Source: JBBQKG01 sp038326655 (GTDB taxonomy: Bacteria > Actinomycetota > Thermoleophilia > Solirubrobacterales > JBBDJG01). Taken from it: 48,732 nucleotides of DNA. The stretch lies in contig JBBQKG010000025.1 in assembly GCA_038326655.1 (NCBI GenBank), positions 1 to 48,732 on the forward strand. The letters are read 5' to 3'. Of the stretch, positions 32,789-41,243 are shown piece after piece. The translations under genes were made by a program, and so were the position numbers. Below the pieces are notes generated by a model, which saw only the letters and a program-made list of their open reading frames with translations, ran no database searches and was not told the DNA's origin. Within the stretch, counting starts at the first letter, position 1, and the number at the start of each line of letters is the position of its first letter.

Positions 32789-34021
32789 ATGCCCGCCGAG
32801 ACCGCGTTCGATGTCGTGGTCGTCGGGGCGAGCATCGCCGGCTGCACAGCAGCGCGACTGTTCGGATTGTCCGGAGCACGCGTCGCTCTGGTCGAACGTC
32901 GCCCCGATCCAGCTGCCTACAAGGTCCTCTGCACGCACGGGATTCTCTCCAGCGCGGTGCCGACGATGGAGCGCCTCGGCCTGGCCGCGCTCCTGGACGC
33001 TCGTGGCGCCGTGCGCACTCATCCGGAGGTATGGACGCCGTATAGCGGCTGGATCCACTTCCCCACCGATGTTCCCCACGGATACGGCGTCACGCGCGCC
33101 ACGCTCGATCCGATGCTCCGGGAGCTGGCGGCGGCGACGCCGGGCGTGGATCTCCTTCTGGGTCAGGCCGCGGTTCGCCTCCTGAGCGACAGCGGTCGGA
33201 TTGTGGGAGTCGACCTCGAGAGTCCCAACGGGGATGTGCGGTCCCTCCGGGCCAGCCTGGTGGTCGGTGCCGACGGCCGTCACTCCGCAGTTGCACGCTT
33301 CGCGCAGATGCCCGGTCGGGTCCGTCCCAACAACCGCTTCTTCTACTTCGCCTACTGGCGCGGCGTTCGCCCCAGGACGACCCATCCGCGCGTTTGGTTC
33401 CTCGACCCGGAGATCGCCGCTGCGTTTCCCAACGAGGACGACATGACGGTCGTTGTGGCAGCTCACCACCGATCGAGGCTGGCGGCGGTTCGCGCGGACC
33501 CGGAGGGTGCGTACTGGCGCATCGTGAGCCGCCTCCCGGGAGGCCCCGACCTGGCCGGCGCGGAGCGTGCGTCGAAGCTGATCGGCGCCCTGGATCTGCC
33601 GAATGTGATGCGCCCCGCGGCCCGCCCAGGCCTCGCGCTCGTCGGCGATGCCGCGCTCGCAGCCGACCCCGTTTTCGGGGTCGGCTGCGGCTGGGCGTTT
33701 CAAAGCGCTGAGTGGCTCGTCGACCACACGGCCGCCGCCCTGGTCGGCGACCGCAACCTCGACGGGGCGCTCGGCCACTACCGTCGTGCTTTCCGCCGCC
33801 GCCTGGGCCTACACCACTACTGGCAGATCACCAACTTCGCCTCAGGACGCAAGCTACGGGCGAACGAGCGCATCGGCCTTGCGGCTGCGGCCACGGATCC
33901 AGCCTTCGCACGAGCCCTCGAGGAAGTCGCCAGTCGCCGTCGCTCCTCCCTGCTCATGCTCGATCCCCGGCTGGCATCACGGGCGCTTCGCGGAGCTCTT
34001 CGTGCCCGGGTGCTCGCGTAA
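32789..34021 (+). CDS. FAD-dependent monooxygenase / oxidoreductase
   Basis: 410 aa group A flavin monooxygenase type. FAD motif VVVGASIAGCTAARLF near the N-terminus, the DG motif VVGADGRHSAVAR, and the C-terminal FAD-ribityl motif ALVGDAALAADPVFGVG. No membrane segment. Substrates of this family are aromatic or polyketide-like compounds or isoprenoids; none is evident here. It follows the methyltransferase closely and is convergent with the second cupin gene. Confidence 0.82.
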   Translation: MPAETAFDVVVVGASIAGCTAARLFGLSGARVALVERRPDPAAYKVLCTHGILSSAVPTMERLGLAALLDARGAVRTHPEVWTPYSGWIHFPTDVPHGYGVTRATLDPMLRELAAATPGVDLLLGQAAVRLLSDSGRIVGVDLESPNGDVRSLRASLVVGADGRHSAVARFAQMPGRVRPNNRFFYFAYWRGVRPRTTHPRVWFLDPEIAAAFPNEDDMTVVVAAHHRSRLAAVRADPEGAYWRIVSRLPGGPDLAGAERASKLIGALDLPNVMRPAARPGLALVGDAALAADPVFGVGCGWAFQSAEWLVDHTAAALVGDRNLDGALGHYRRAFRRRLGLHHYWQITNFASGRKLRANERIGLAAAATDPAFARALEEVASRRRSSLLMLDPRLASRALRGALRARVLA

Positions 34022-34032
34022 GCGAAGGAGCG

Positions 34033-34398
34033 TCAGCTCCCTTGCGAAGTGATGTGGTCGATTACCTCGTCGAGCTCCTGGCTGGGTGAGAAATCGACGT
34101 AGTCGGAGTCCTCGAGCGCCTCGGGGGCGTGGCCTGGAGCCCAATAGAAGGCCTCGCCGGCCTCGTAGACCTGCTCGCCGTCCGCGGAGTGCATCTTGAT
34201 CCGCCCGTTGATCACGTAGCCCCAATGCGGGCACTGGCAGAGGTCGTCCGGCAGACCGGCAAGAGCCGGCCGGAGGTCGGCTCCTTTGGGGATATGCACG
34301 AAGGCGACCGTCAAGTCGCCCCCGATCTCCTGTTTGCGGAACTCGAGCCCATCGCCCTCGATCGCGACCGGCGCGTCCTCACGTCTGACTGCCTTCAT
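34033..34398 (-). CDS. Cupin-like small protein
   Basis: 121 aa beta-rich protein with CQCPHWGYVINGRIKM and a second block GEAFYWAPGHAPEALED, in line with a cupin fold whose metal site is partly changed. The ATG at 34398 has a good GGGGAGC ribosome-binding site. Upstream in the same direction is the dihydrofolate-reductase fragment. Confidence 0.65.
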   Translation of the reverse strand: MKAVRREDAPVAIEGDGLEFRKQEIGGDLTVAFVHIPKGADLRPALAGLPDDLCQCPHWGYVINGRIKMHSADGEQVYEAGEAFYWAPGHAPEALEDSDYVDFSPSQELDEVIDHITSQGS

Positions 34399-34513
34399 CG
34401 GTGCTCCCCTCGGTTGGCTGGGATCGACCGCTCGGGACGTCGCGATCTGTGCGGTTCCTCCCCGGCCCGCAAGATACAGGCTGCGCCTGGCCGGACACCC
34501 GCGATATGCACCA

Positions 34514-34758
34514 CGCGTCCTTCCAGATGCGGGCGAACTCGAGCTCGAACGCTGGGGCCGACGGGTCTGGTCAGCGGTCTCCCAATACGTCATCGCCTCG
34601 TACAGCCGCCGTCCGTAGAGGTGCGCGCCCGTCTGCCGCGCCTGCTGATTGTGGAACCGGTGCAGCTCCTCGTCCGGCGCCGACCAGTCGATCCCTCCGT
34701 CGGGCCCGGCGATGAAGCCGTCCAGCGACACTCCCATCGAGTAGATCAGCTTCCTCAT
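34514..34758 (-). pseudogene. Dihydrofolate reductase-like (RibD C-terminal family) fragment
   Basis: From ATG 34758 (GGAGG eight bases upstream) the frame reads MRKLIYSMGVSLDGFIAGPD and continues through LYGRRLYEAMTYWETADQT, the start of small RibD-C/DHFR-like proteins. After that the frame shifts; the expected FELEFARIWKDA appears in another frame and homology then ends. About 80 of the usual 180-200 residues remain. It is a decayed gene. Confidence 0.7.
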
Positions 34759-34855
34759 CGCGGCCTCCGATCGGTTGGCGCCGTGCTTCCGTGTCCGGGC
34801 CAAAGCGGTGAGCGTGGTCACGGAACTGCTCCGGATCCCGGCGTATGCTCCCAAC

Positions 34856-35293
34856 ATGCTGCAGTCAGCGTCACCGGAGGTCCTCGAGCGATTCAAGGAG
34901 GGCTTCGAGTGCTGGAACGGCGGCGAGCTCGATCTCATGCAGGACATGTACGACGAGGATGGAGAGTTGGACCTCTCCGCGGTCTTTACGGACACCCGGC
35001 CGTATCGAGGCCGTGAAAGCATGCGCCGCGTATGGGACGACATGTGGGAGACCTGGGCGGGCGTCAGGATGGACCCGCTCGAGGTCTTCGACGTCGGTCA
35101 CCGGCGCTATGTCGTGGACGTGCGCCTGTGGGGCAAAGGCAAGCGCAGCGGCGCCGAGGTGGACCAACGCTTTGCCTACCTCTACACGCTCAGCGAGGGC
35201 GACGAGAAAATCGTCCGATGCCAGCTCTTTTCCACAGTTCAGGCCGCGATCGATGTCGCGACGGCCTCGACGGCGGCCGCGTCCGACGGCTGA
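34856..35293 (+). CDS. SnoaL-like (NTF2-fold) protein
   Basis: 145 aa. LERFKEGFECWNGGELDLMQ is the helix typical of NTF2-like folds, followed by a beta-rich part with WDDMWETWAGVRMDPLEVFD. The Ala/Thr-rich tail is probably disordered. It diverges from the DHFR fragment. Function unknown; second of three such genes in this region. Confidence 0.7.
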   Translation: MLQSASPEVLERFKEGFECWNGGELDLMQDMYDEDGELDLSAVFTDTRPYRGRESMRRVWDDMWETWAGVRMDPLEVFDVGHRRYVVDVRLWGKGKRSGAEVDQRFAYLYTLSEGDEKIVRCQLFSTVQAAIDVATASTAAASDG

Positions 35294-35394
35294 TCGGCGC
35301 GACTCTTCCTTGCTGCCGGCCGGGTCGCGAAGCGATCAGTTCCTGCGGGCCCAGAGGTCTACTCTCGCGGACGCAACGAGACAAGGAGGAGCCA

Positions 35395-35736
35395 ATGCCT
35401 GCCCATGACCGCCTAAAGCTCGTCCGAGACGCCTACGGCGCCTACGAGTCTGGCGATCGTCGCGTCGTCGAGGAGCTTCTGACCGACGACTTCACGTTCT
35501 ACAGCCCGGCCGACGTGGGAATCGACCGCGCGAGGTACTTCGAGCGCTGCTGGCCGAACGCCGAGCTGATCGAGAGCTTCGAGTTCAAGCGGCTCATCGA
35601 GGCCGGCGATGAGGTCGTCGTGACCTACGAGAGCAAAAAGACCGACGGGCACCGGTTTCGCAACACCGAGGTCGTCACATTCGAAGGCGACAAGGTTTGC
35701 AGAGTGGAGGTCTACTTCGGCTGGGACCTCGAGTGA
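35395..35736 (+). CDS. SnoaL-like (NTF2-fold) protein
   Basis: 113 aa. LVRDAYGAYESGDRRVVEEL and FTFYSPADVGIDRARYFERC match small SnoaL/NTF2 proteins. A near-perfect AAGGAGGAG lies five bases before the ATG at 35395. Last gene of the accessory region, just before the TPP riboswitch. Confidence 0.8.
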   Translation: MPAHDRLKLVRDAYGAYESGDRRVVEELLTDDFTFYSPADVGIDRARYFERCWPNAELIESFEFKRLIEAGDEVVVTYESKKTDGHRFRNTEVVTFEGDKVCRVEVYFGWDLE

Positions 35737-35800
35737 TCGCGCTCGGCGGGGCGCCAAGGCTCACCAACCGGCGGCTACACTGCTCGCACCAGGTCCAAGC

Positions 35801-35896
35801 CAGGGGGGCTCGCGGGAACAGCGGGCTGAGATAGCGCCTACACCACCCCGGCGCTGACCCTTCGAACCTGTGGGGTAATGCCCGCGAAGGGAGCAC
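35801..35896 (+). ncRNA. TPP riboswitch (THI element)
   Basis: The conserved core is plain: CTGAGA (about 35825), ACCCTTCGAACCTG (about 35857) and GGTAATGCCCGCGAAGGGAG (about 35874). Thiamine pyrophosphate binding would lower expression of the downstream thiamine-precursor transporter. The 3' strand lies just ahead of the probable TTG start of the ATPase and contains the AGGGAG that could serve as its ribosome-binding site, which fits control of translation. An in-frame ATG inside the core is not the likely start. Confidence 0.93.
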
Positions 35897-35907
35897 GACA
35901 AGTCTCG

Positions 35908-36693
35908 TTGGAGGCTCCCCCTCTAAGGGGGCACGCCGGCGATGCCGCGATCCGCATCGCCGGCGTGACCAAGGTCTTCCGCAACCGCCGCGGCGACGTC
36001 ACGGCGCTCCGGGAGCTCACCATGGAGGCGCACGCGGGCGCGACGCTCGGGGTGGTCGGCCCCTCGGGCTGCGGCAAGTCGACCTTGCTCGAGCTCATCT
36101 GCGGCCTGCAGGAACCGGCCATCGGCGCGATCGCCGTCGACGGCGCCTCCGCCGCCGAGCGGCTTCGCCGCTGTGCGCTGATGCCGCAGCGCGATCTGCT
36201 GCTGCCCTGGCGCACGGCGCTCGACAATGCCGGGATCGCGCTCGAGCTGCGGGGCGTCCGCCGCGCCGAGGCGCGCACGCGCACGCTGCCGCTCTTCGAG
36301 CGCTTCGGCCTCGAGGAGTTCGCCCGCGCACGGCCCGCGGAGCTTTCGGGCGGGATGCGCCAGCGAGTGTCCTTCGCGCGGACACTGCTCGCCGGAAAGC
36401 CGATCCTGCTGCTCGACGAGCCGTTCGGCTCGCTCGACTCGATCACGCGGGCGGAGCTCCAGGAGTGGCTCGCCGACGTGCTCGCGCAGGAGCCGCGCAC
36501 GACGCTGCTGGTGACCCACGACGTCGAGGAGGCGCTCTTCCTCTGCGACCGCGTGCTGATCCTCTCGCCACGGCCGGGGACCGTGCGCGCGGAGCTGCAC
36601 GTCGAGCTCGACCGCCGCCGGCCCCGGCGCGAGCTGGTCACCTCGCCGGAGTTCGCGGCGCTCAAGGAGCGCGCGCTGGAGGCGCTCGCGTGA
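35908..36693 (+). CDS. ABC transporter ATP-binding protein, thiamine-precursor uptake
   Basis: 261 aa ATPase of the nitrate/sulfonate/taurine/HMP group: Walker A GPSGCGKST, Q-loop LMPQRDLLLPW, signature LSGGMRQR, Walker B LLLDEP, H-loop VTHD. The earliest in-frame ATG (35878) lies inside the riboswitch core, so TTG at 35908 is the better start. Located behind a TPP riboswitch and ahead of a permease and an NMT1-like binding lipoprotein, it should energise import of a thiamine precursor such as HMP. Confidence 0.9.
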   Translation: MEAPPLRGHAGDAAIRIAGVTKVFRNRRGDVTALRELTMEAHAGATLGVVGPSGCGKSTLLELICGLQEPAIGAIAVDGASAAERLRRCALMPQRDLLLPWRTALDNAGIALELRGVRRAEARTRTLPLFERFGLEEFARARPAELSGGMRQRVSFARTLLAGKPILLLDEPFGSLDSITRAELQEWLADVLAQEPRTTLLVTHDVEEALFLCDRVLILSPRPGTVRAELHVELDRRRPRRELVTSPEFAALKERALEALA

Positions 36694-37439
36694 AGTGGCT
36701 CGCGCCGGTCGCGCTGGTGGCCGCGCTGGTCGGCGGCTGGGAGCTGCTCGCCCAGCTGGGAGAGGTCCAGAACTACCTGCTGCCGGCGCCCAGCGAGGTC
36801 GCAAGCGCGCTCTGGCGCGACCGCGACCTGCTGGCTCCCGACGCGTGGGTGACGGCCCGCGAGGTGCTGCTCGGCTTCGCCCTCGCGCTCGCGGCCGGAG
36901 TTGCGATCGCGCTCGCGCTGCACCTCTCCCCTCTGCTGCGCCGGGCGCTCTACCCGCTCGTGGTCGCTTCCCAGGCCGTCCCGGTGGTCGTGATCGCCCC
37001 CATCCTCGTGATCTGGTTCGGGTTCGGGATGACGCCAAAGCTCGTCGTGATCGCGCTGATCTGCTTCTTCCCCGTGGTCGTCAACACGCTCGACGGTCTC
37101 CAGGGCGTCGATCCTGACCAGGTCAAGATGCTCCGCACGCTGGGCGCCTCGCGGCTCGACCTGCTGCGCCGGCTCGAGCTTCCGGCTGCGCTCCCGTTCC
37201 TGTTCTCCGGGGCCAAGGTCGCGGTCGCGGTGGCGGTGATCGGCGCGGTGTTCGGCGAGCTCGTCGGCTCGGATGCCGGCCTCGGACACGCGATCCAGGT
37301 GGGCACTGCGCAGCTCCAGACCGCTAGGGTCTTCGCCGCCGTGCTGATCCTCTCCGTGATGGCGATCTCCCTGTTCGGCTTGGTCGCGCTCGTCGAGCGC
37401 CGTGCGGTGCCGTGGGCGCACGCCGGGGAGCGCCGGTGA
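36690..37439 (+). CDS. ABC transporter permease, thiamine-precursor uptake
   Basis: 249 aa with six membrane segments and the cytoplasmic EAA-like loop (MLRTLGASRLDLLRRLELPA), of the SsuC/TauC/ThiX family. The GTG start overlaps the ATPase stop (GTGA). The binding-protein gene again overlaps its own stop. Forms the channel of the TPP-regulated importer. Confidence 0.9.
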   Translation: MKWLAPVALVAALVGGWELLAQLGEVQNYLLPAPSEVASALWRDRDLLAPDAWVTAREVLLGFALALAAGVAIALALHLSPLLRRALYPLVVASQAVPVVVIAPILVIWFGFGMTPKLVVIALICFFPVVVNTLDGLQGVDPDQVKMLRTLGASRLDLLRRLELPAALPFLFSGAKVAVAVAVIGAVFGELVGSDAGLGHAIQVGTAQLQTARVFAAVLILSVMAISLFGLVALVERRAVPWAHAGERR

Positions 37440-38455
37440 GCGCGCGCCGCACACTCGCCGCAGCGCTCGTCGCAGCGCTGCTGGCCGTGGCCGGCAGCGC
37501 CTGCGGCGAGAAAAAGGAGAGCGCCTCCGGCGCGCCCGCGAAGCGCAACCTCGACCTCGTGCTCGACTGGTTCCCCAACCCCGACCACGTCGCGATCTAC
37601 GAGGCGCGCGCGAAGGGCTACTTCAGCCAGGTCGGGCTCGACGTGAAGCCGCACGTGCCGTCCGATCCGGCGGCGCCGATCAAGCAGGTGGCGGCCGGTC
37701 GCGCCGAGCTTGCGATCTCCTACGAGCCCGAGGTATTGCTCGCGCGCGAGCAGGGACTGCCCGTGGTCGCTGTTGCGGCGCTGGTCCAGCGTCCGCTGAC
37801 GTCGCTGATCGCCACGCGCAAGTCGGGCGTGCGCTCCGCGGGGGATCTCCGGGGCAAGCGGGTCGGGACCGCCGGGATCCCCTACCAGTCTGCCTACCTC
37901 AAGACGATCCTCGCCCGCGCGCACGTGCCCCAGTCCTCGGTCAAGGAGACGAACGTGGGCGCAAGCCTGCTCCCGGCGATGCTGTCCGGCAAGGTCGACG
38001 CGACGCTCGGCGGATTCTGGAACGTCGAGGGCGTCGAGCTCAAGGCGCGCGGGGCCAAGCCCTGGATCGAGCCGGTGGACAAGCTCGGCGTGCCGGACTA
38101 CGACGAGCTTGTGCTGGTCGCGAACGCGGACAAGCTCGGCTCCCAGCGCGACGACCTGCGCCTGTTCGTGTCGGCGCTCGCGCGCGGCGCCAAGGAGGCG
38201 CGCAAGAACCCCGCTGCCGCGACCACCGCGCTGCTCGACGCCAACCGCGACCTGAAGCGCAAGGAGACCGCCGCGAGCGTGCGGCTGACGATCCCCGCGC
38301 TGTTCCCACCGGGCAGCAAGCCGTGGGGCTACCTGGACCCGGTCGCGTGGCGGAACTACGGCGGCTGGATGGTCTCGAACGGCGTGCTGAAGCGGCTGCC
38401 GAACATCCAATCGGCGATCAGCAACGATTTGCTTCCAGGGGCCGGCTTAAGGTAG
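37436..38455 (+). CDS. NMT1/THI5-like substrate-binding lipoprotein
   Basis: 339 aa. Signal peptide with lipobox AGSAC, then LDLVLDWFPNPDHVAIYEAR, the hallmark of ThiY/NMT1-like HMP or formylaminopyrimidine-binding proteins, and GGFWNVEGVEL. It would capture the pyrimidine precursor outside the cell. The GTG at 37436 overlaps the permease TGA. Last gene of the riboswitch operon. Confidence 0.88.
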   Translation: MSARRTLAAALVAALLAVAGSACGEKKESASGAPAKRNLDLVLDWFPNPDHVAIYEARAKGYFSQVGLDVKPHVPSDPAAPIKQVAAGRAELAISYEPEVLLAREQGLPVVAVAALVQRPLTSLIATRKSGVRSAGDLRGKRVGTAGIPYQSAYLKTILARAHVPQSSVKETNVGASLLPAMLSGKVDATLGGFWNVEGVELKARGAKPWIEPVDKLGVPDYDELVLVANADKLGSQRDDLRLFVSALARGAKEARKNPAAATTALLDANRDLKRKETAASVRLTIPALFPPGSKPWGYLDPVAWRNYGGWMVSNGVLKRLPNIQSAISNDLLPGAGLR

Positions 38456-38473
38456 GAAAAGCTCGCGGGTGCT

Positions 38474-38758
38474 CTACCGGCCCAGCATATGCACGTCGAC
38501 GAGGAACGACCGCGAAGCGACGACGCTTCGCTGCACCCGGCGGCGGCGGGCGCGGGGCAGCCCGCGGCGGCTCAGGACCCGCACGAGCGTCACGAACACG
38601 GCGCCGGCCGTCAGGCCACCGGCGGCGGCGGTCACGGGGCTGCGCGGAATCGGCAGCGCGACCATCACCCGGCTCCGCGAGTCGACCGGCCGCACGGGCT
38701 CGGCGACCGGGACCGGCGGACGGGCGAGCTCGCCCTCGTGGCTCGGCTCGGCGGACAA
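38474..38758 (-). CDS. Small membrane-anchored hypothetical protein
   Basis: 94 aa from TTG 38758. A membrane-like segment (VTAAAGGLTAGAVFVTLVRVL, residues 41-61 approximately) and a conserved-looking tail SFLVDVHMLGR. No known domain. It starts 12 bases after the GNAT-like gene ends in the same direction. Confidence 0.5.
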   Translation of the reverse strand: MSAEPSHEGELARPPVPVAEPVRPVDSRSRVMVALPIPRSPVTAAAGGLTAGAVFVTLVRVLSRRGLPRARRRRVQRSVVASRSFLVDVHMLGR

Positions 38759-38770
38759 GGTCTGCGGAGT

Positions 38771-39922
38771 CTAGCCTGCGGCCTCGACGCCGAGTGGCTT
38801 CTCGAAGATGCGGTAGCGCTTGACGATCTTGCCGCCCATCCCCTCCATCGCCCGGTTCATGGGCACGTTCGTCTCGAGGATCCAGCCCATCTCGCCCCAC
38901 CAGATCCCGCCGGGCTCGCGGGCGTTCTCGACGTGCTCGATGTAGAAGGCGGCCGCGATCCCGAGATCCTGGTACTCGGGCTTCACCCCGAGCGCGAACA
39001 CGCGGCAGCTCTCGATCTTGCGCCTCCACCAGAGGAACTTGGCCCATCCGACCGGCAGCAGCCTGCCGTTCATGTGGGCGAGCGCGAGGTTGATGTCGGG
39101 GAGCGTCAGCGCAGCCCCCAGCACCTCGCCGTCGCGCTCGGCGATCCAGGTCCACTTCGGGTCGAGGATCGGCTTGAGGTCCTTGGCGTAGTGGCGGACC
39201 TCGCGCTCGTTCAGCGGCACGAAGCCCCAGTTGCGCTCCCAGGCGGCGTTGTAGACCTCCAGAAAGCGGCCCAACTCGGCTTCGAAGTCACGCTTGCGCA
39301 TGTGCCGCACAGTGACGCGGTGCTCGCCGGTGACCTTCCTCGCAGCCGCCTGGATCATCGGATGGAAGCCGCCCTGCTCCTCGACCTTGTCGAGCCGCAG
39401 CTCCCACATGTAGAGATCCATCGCCTTGTCGAGGCCGTAGCCCTCCAGCAGGGCGCGGAAGTAGGGGTGGTGCCAGCCCTGGAGGATCATCGGCCGGCGC
39501 TCGTATCCCTCCACCAGCAGGCCGCACTCGTCGTTGGTCGTGAAGTCCATCGGCCCGACCATGCGGTCGCGTCCCCGCTCGCGGAGCCAGCTCTCGGCCG
39601 CCCCGAGCAGCCCGTCGGCGACCTCCTGGTCGTCCTCGGCCTCGAAGAACCCGAACATTCCCCACTCGTTGCCCTGGAACTCGTTCAGATTCCGGTCGAT
39701 GTGGGCGGTGATCCGCCCCACCGGCCGTCCGTCGCGCCAGGCAAGGAAGTACTCGGCCTCGGCGTGCTCGAAGAAGGGGTTCCCGTCCCGGTCCAGGAAT
39801 TTCCTGCGCTCCGAGATCAACGGCGGAACCCAGTTGCGCTCGTTACGATAAAGCCGCCACGGCAGCTTGATGAAGCGCATGAGGTCGCGCTTCGTGGCGA
39901 CCGGCCTGACCTCAAGACTCAC
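38771..39922 (-). CDS. GNAT-fold acyltransferase-like protein
   Basis: 383 aa. Residues 1-180 carry a block typical of this family (DLMRFIKLPWRLYRNERNWV ... FFEHAEAEYFLAWRDG ... TNDECGLLVEGY), and the C-terminal part has a GNAT-like beta-alpha core (VFALGVKPEYQDLGIAAAF). Relatives are annotated as GNAT-type N-acyltransferases; the bacterial ceramide synthase of Caulobacter has been placed near this fold, as far as I recall. GTG start at 39922; divergent from the alpha-oxoamine synthase with only 19 bases between starts. Confidence 0.65.
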   Translation of the reverse strand: MSLEVRPVATKRDLMRFIKLPWRLYRNERNWVPPLISERRKFLDRDGNPFFEHAEAEYFLAWRDGRPVGRITAHIDRNLNEFQGNEWGMFGFFEAEDDQEVADGLLGAAESWLRERGRDRMVGPMDFTTNDECGLLVEGYERRPMILQGWHHPYFRALLEGYGLDKAMDLYMWELRLDKVEEQGGFHPMIQAAARKVTGEHRVTVRHMRKRDFEAELGRFLEVYNAAWERNWGFVPLNEREVRHYAKDLKPILDPKWTWIAERDGEVLGAALTLPDINLALAHMNGRLLPVGWAKFLWWRRKIESCRVFALGVKPEYQDLGIAAAFYIEHVENAREPGGIWWGEMGWILETNVPMNRAMEGMGGKIVKRYRIFEKPLGVEAAG

Positions 39923-39941
39923 GCGCGGCAAGCTAGCGGAT

Positions 39942-41243
39942 ATGCCCGACTCCAGCCCGACGCAGACCCCGGCAACGGCCGACCTCTTCCAGAAGGCCCG
40001 CGACCACGACCGCCGCGAGCTGATCGAGCTTGCCCGCCGCGAGGACCTGATCCCGTACTTCCGCCAGGTCGAGTCCGAGGCCGGCCCGGTCGTGCGGATG
40101 GAGGGCCGGGAGCGGCTCATGCTCGGGTCGAACAACTACCTCGGGCTGACCGGCCACCCGCGCGTCAAGGCGGCGGCCCGCGAGGCGCTCGAGCGCTACG
40201 GCACCGCGCTCACGGGCTCCCGGCTGATGAACGGAACGATCCCGCTTCACCACGAGCTCGAGGAGGAGATCGCGGCCTGGCTGGGGACGCAGGCGGCGCT
40301 GGTCTTCACGACCGGCTACCAGGCCAACCTCGGCTGCCTCTCGGGCATCCTGAGCGCCTCCGACACGGTGATCGCCGACTCGGGCGACCACGCCTCGATC
40401 CTCGACGGCTGCAAGCTCTCAGGGGCGCGGCTGCGGCCCTTCCGCCACAATCGCCTGGACAAGCTCGAGCAGATGCTGGAGCGGGCGGCGGGCGACGGCG
40501 GTGGCGTGCTGGTGGCTGTCGACGGCGTGTACTCGATGGAGGGCGACGTCTGCGACGTCGCCTCGGTGTCCGAGCTCTGCCGGGCCCACGGCGCGCGCCT
40601 GCTGGTCGACGAGGCCCACGGGGTCGGCGTGCTCGGTGCCCGCGGCACCGGCGCCTGCGAGCTGTTCGGGGTGGACGAGGAGGTGGACCTGCGGATGGGC
40701 ACTTTCTCGAAGTCGCTCGCGAGCTGCGGCGGGTTCATCGCCGGCTCCCAGGAGGTGATCGACTACCTCCGGATCTCCGCGCGTGCCTTCCTGTTCACGG
40801 CCTCGGCGGTTCCCGCCGCGGTCGCGGCGGCACTCGAAGCCGTGCGGATCTGCCGCTCGCCCGAGGGCACCGAGCTGTTCGCGCGCGTGCTCGAGAACGC
40901 GCGCTACCTGCACGCCGGGCTCGCCGAGCTCGGCTACGACGTGGTCGCGCCCACCCACCTGCCGGGAGGCGGCGAGGTGATCACGCCGATCGTGCCGGTC
41001 GTGATCGGCGACGACCTCACCACCGCCCAGCTCTGGAAGGCGCTCTGGGACGAGGGCATGTACACGAACGTGGCGCTGTACCCGGCCGTGCCGCCGGGAG
41101 GCTCCCTGATTCGCACGAGCGTGATGGCCACCCATGAGCGCGATCACCTCGATCGCGCGCTGGGCATATTTGAGGCCGTTCGCCGGCAAGCCGGCGAACG
41201 GGTCGCGGGCGGGGCGACCGAAGCGAAGGACGCTCGGCCCTGA
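39942..41243 (+). CDS. Alpha-oxoamine synthase, serine palmitoyltransferase-like
   Basis: 433 aa PLP enzyme of the KBL/BioF/SPT family that condenses an amino acid with an acyl-CoA. LGSNNYLGLTGHPRV, DEAHGVGVLGARG and the PLP lysine in MGTFSKSLASCGGF are present. The GTFSKS wording and ARAFLFTASAVPAAVAAAL are closer to bacterial serine palmitoyltransferase than to BioF or KBL. Paired with the divergent GNAT-like gene it may start a long-chain base or N-acyl lipid pathway. BioF activity cannot be excluded. Confidence 0.75.
   Translation: MPDSSPTQTPATADLFQKARDHDRRELIELARREDLIPYFRQVESEAGPVVRMEGRERLMLGSNNYLGLTGHPRVKAAAREALERYGTALTGSRLMNGTIPLHHELEEEIAAWLGTQAALVFTTGYQANLGCLSGILSASDTVIADSGDHASILDGCKLSGARLRPFRHNRLDKLEQMLERAAGDGGGVLVAVDGVYSMEGDVCDVASVSELCRAHGARLLVDEAHGVGVLGARGTGACELFGVDEEVDLRMGTFSKSLASCGGFIAGSQEVIDYLRISARAFLFTASAVPAAVAAALEAVRICRSPEGTELFARVLENARYLHAGLAELGYDVVAPTHLPGGGEVITPIVPVVIGDDLTTAQLWKALWDEGMYTNVALYPAVPPGGSLIRTSVMATHERDHLDRALGIFEAVRRQAGERVAGGATEAKDARP

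Noticed and set aside
35838..37454. Open frame antisense to the ABC transporter
   Set aside because: The plus strand has intact ATPase and permease motifs and a riboswitch.
38489..41137. 882-codon plus-strand frame across the GNAT-like and oxoamine synthase genes
   Set aside because: It is antisense to one and out of frame with the other well-supported gene; composition is typical of a mirror frame.
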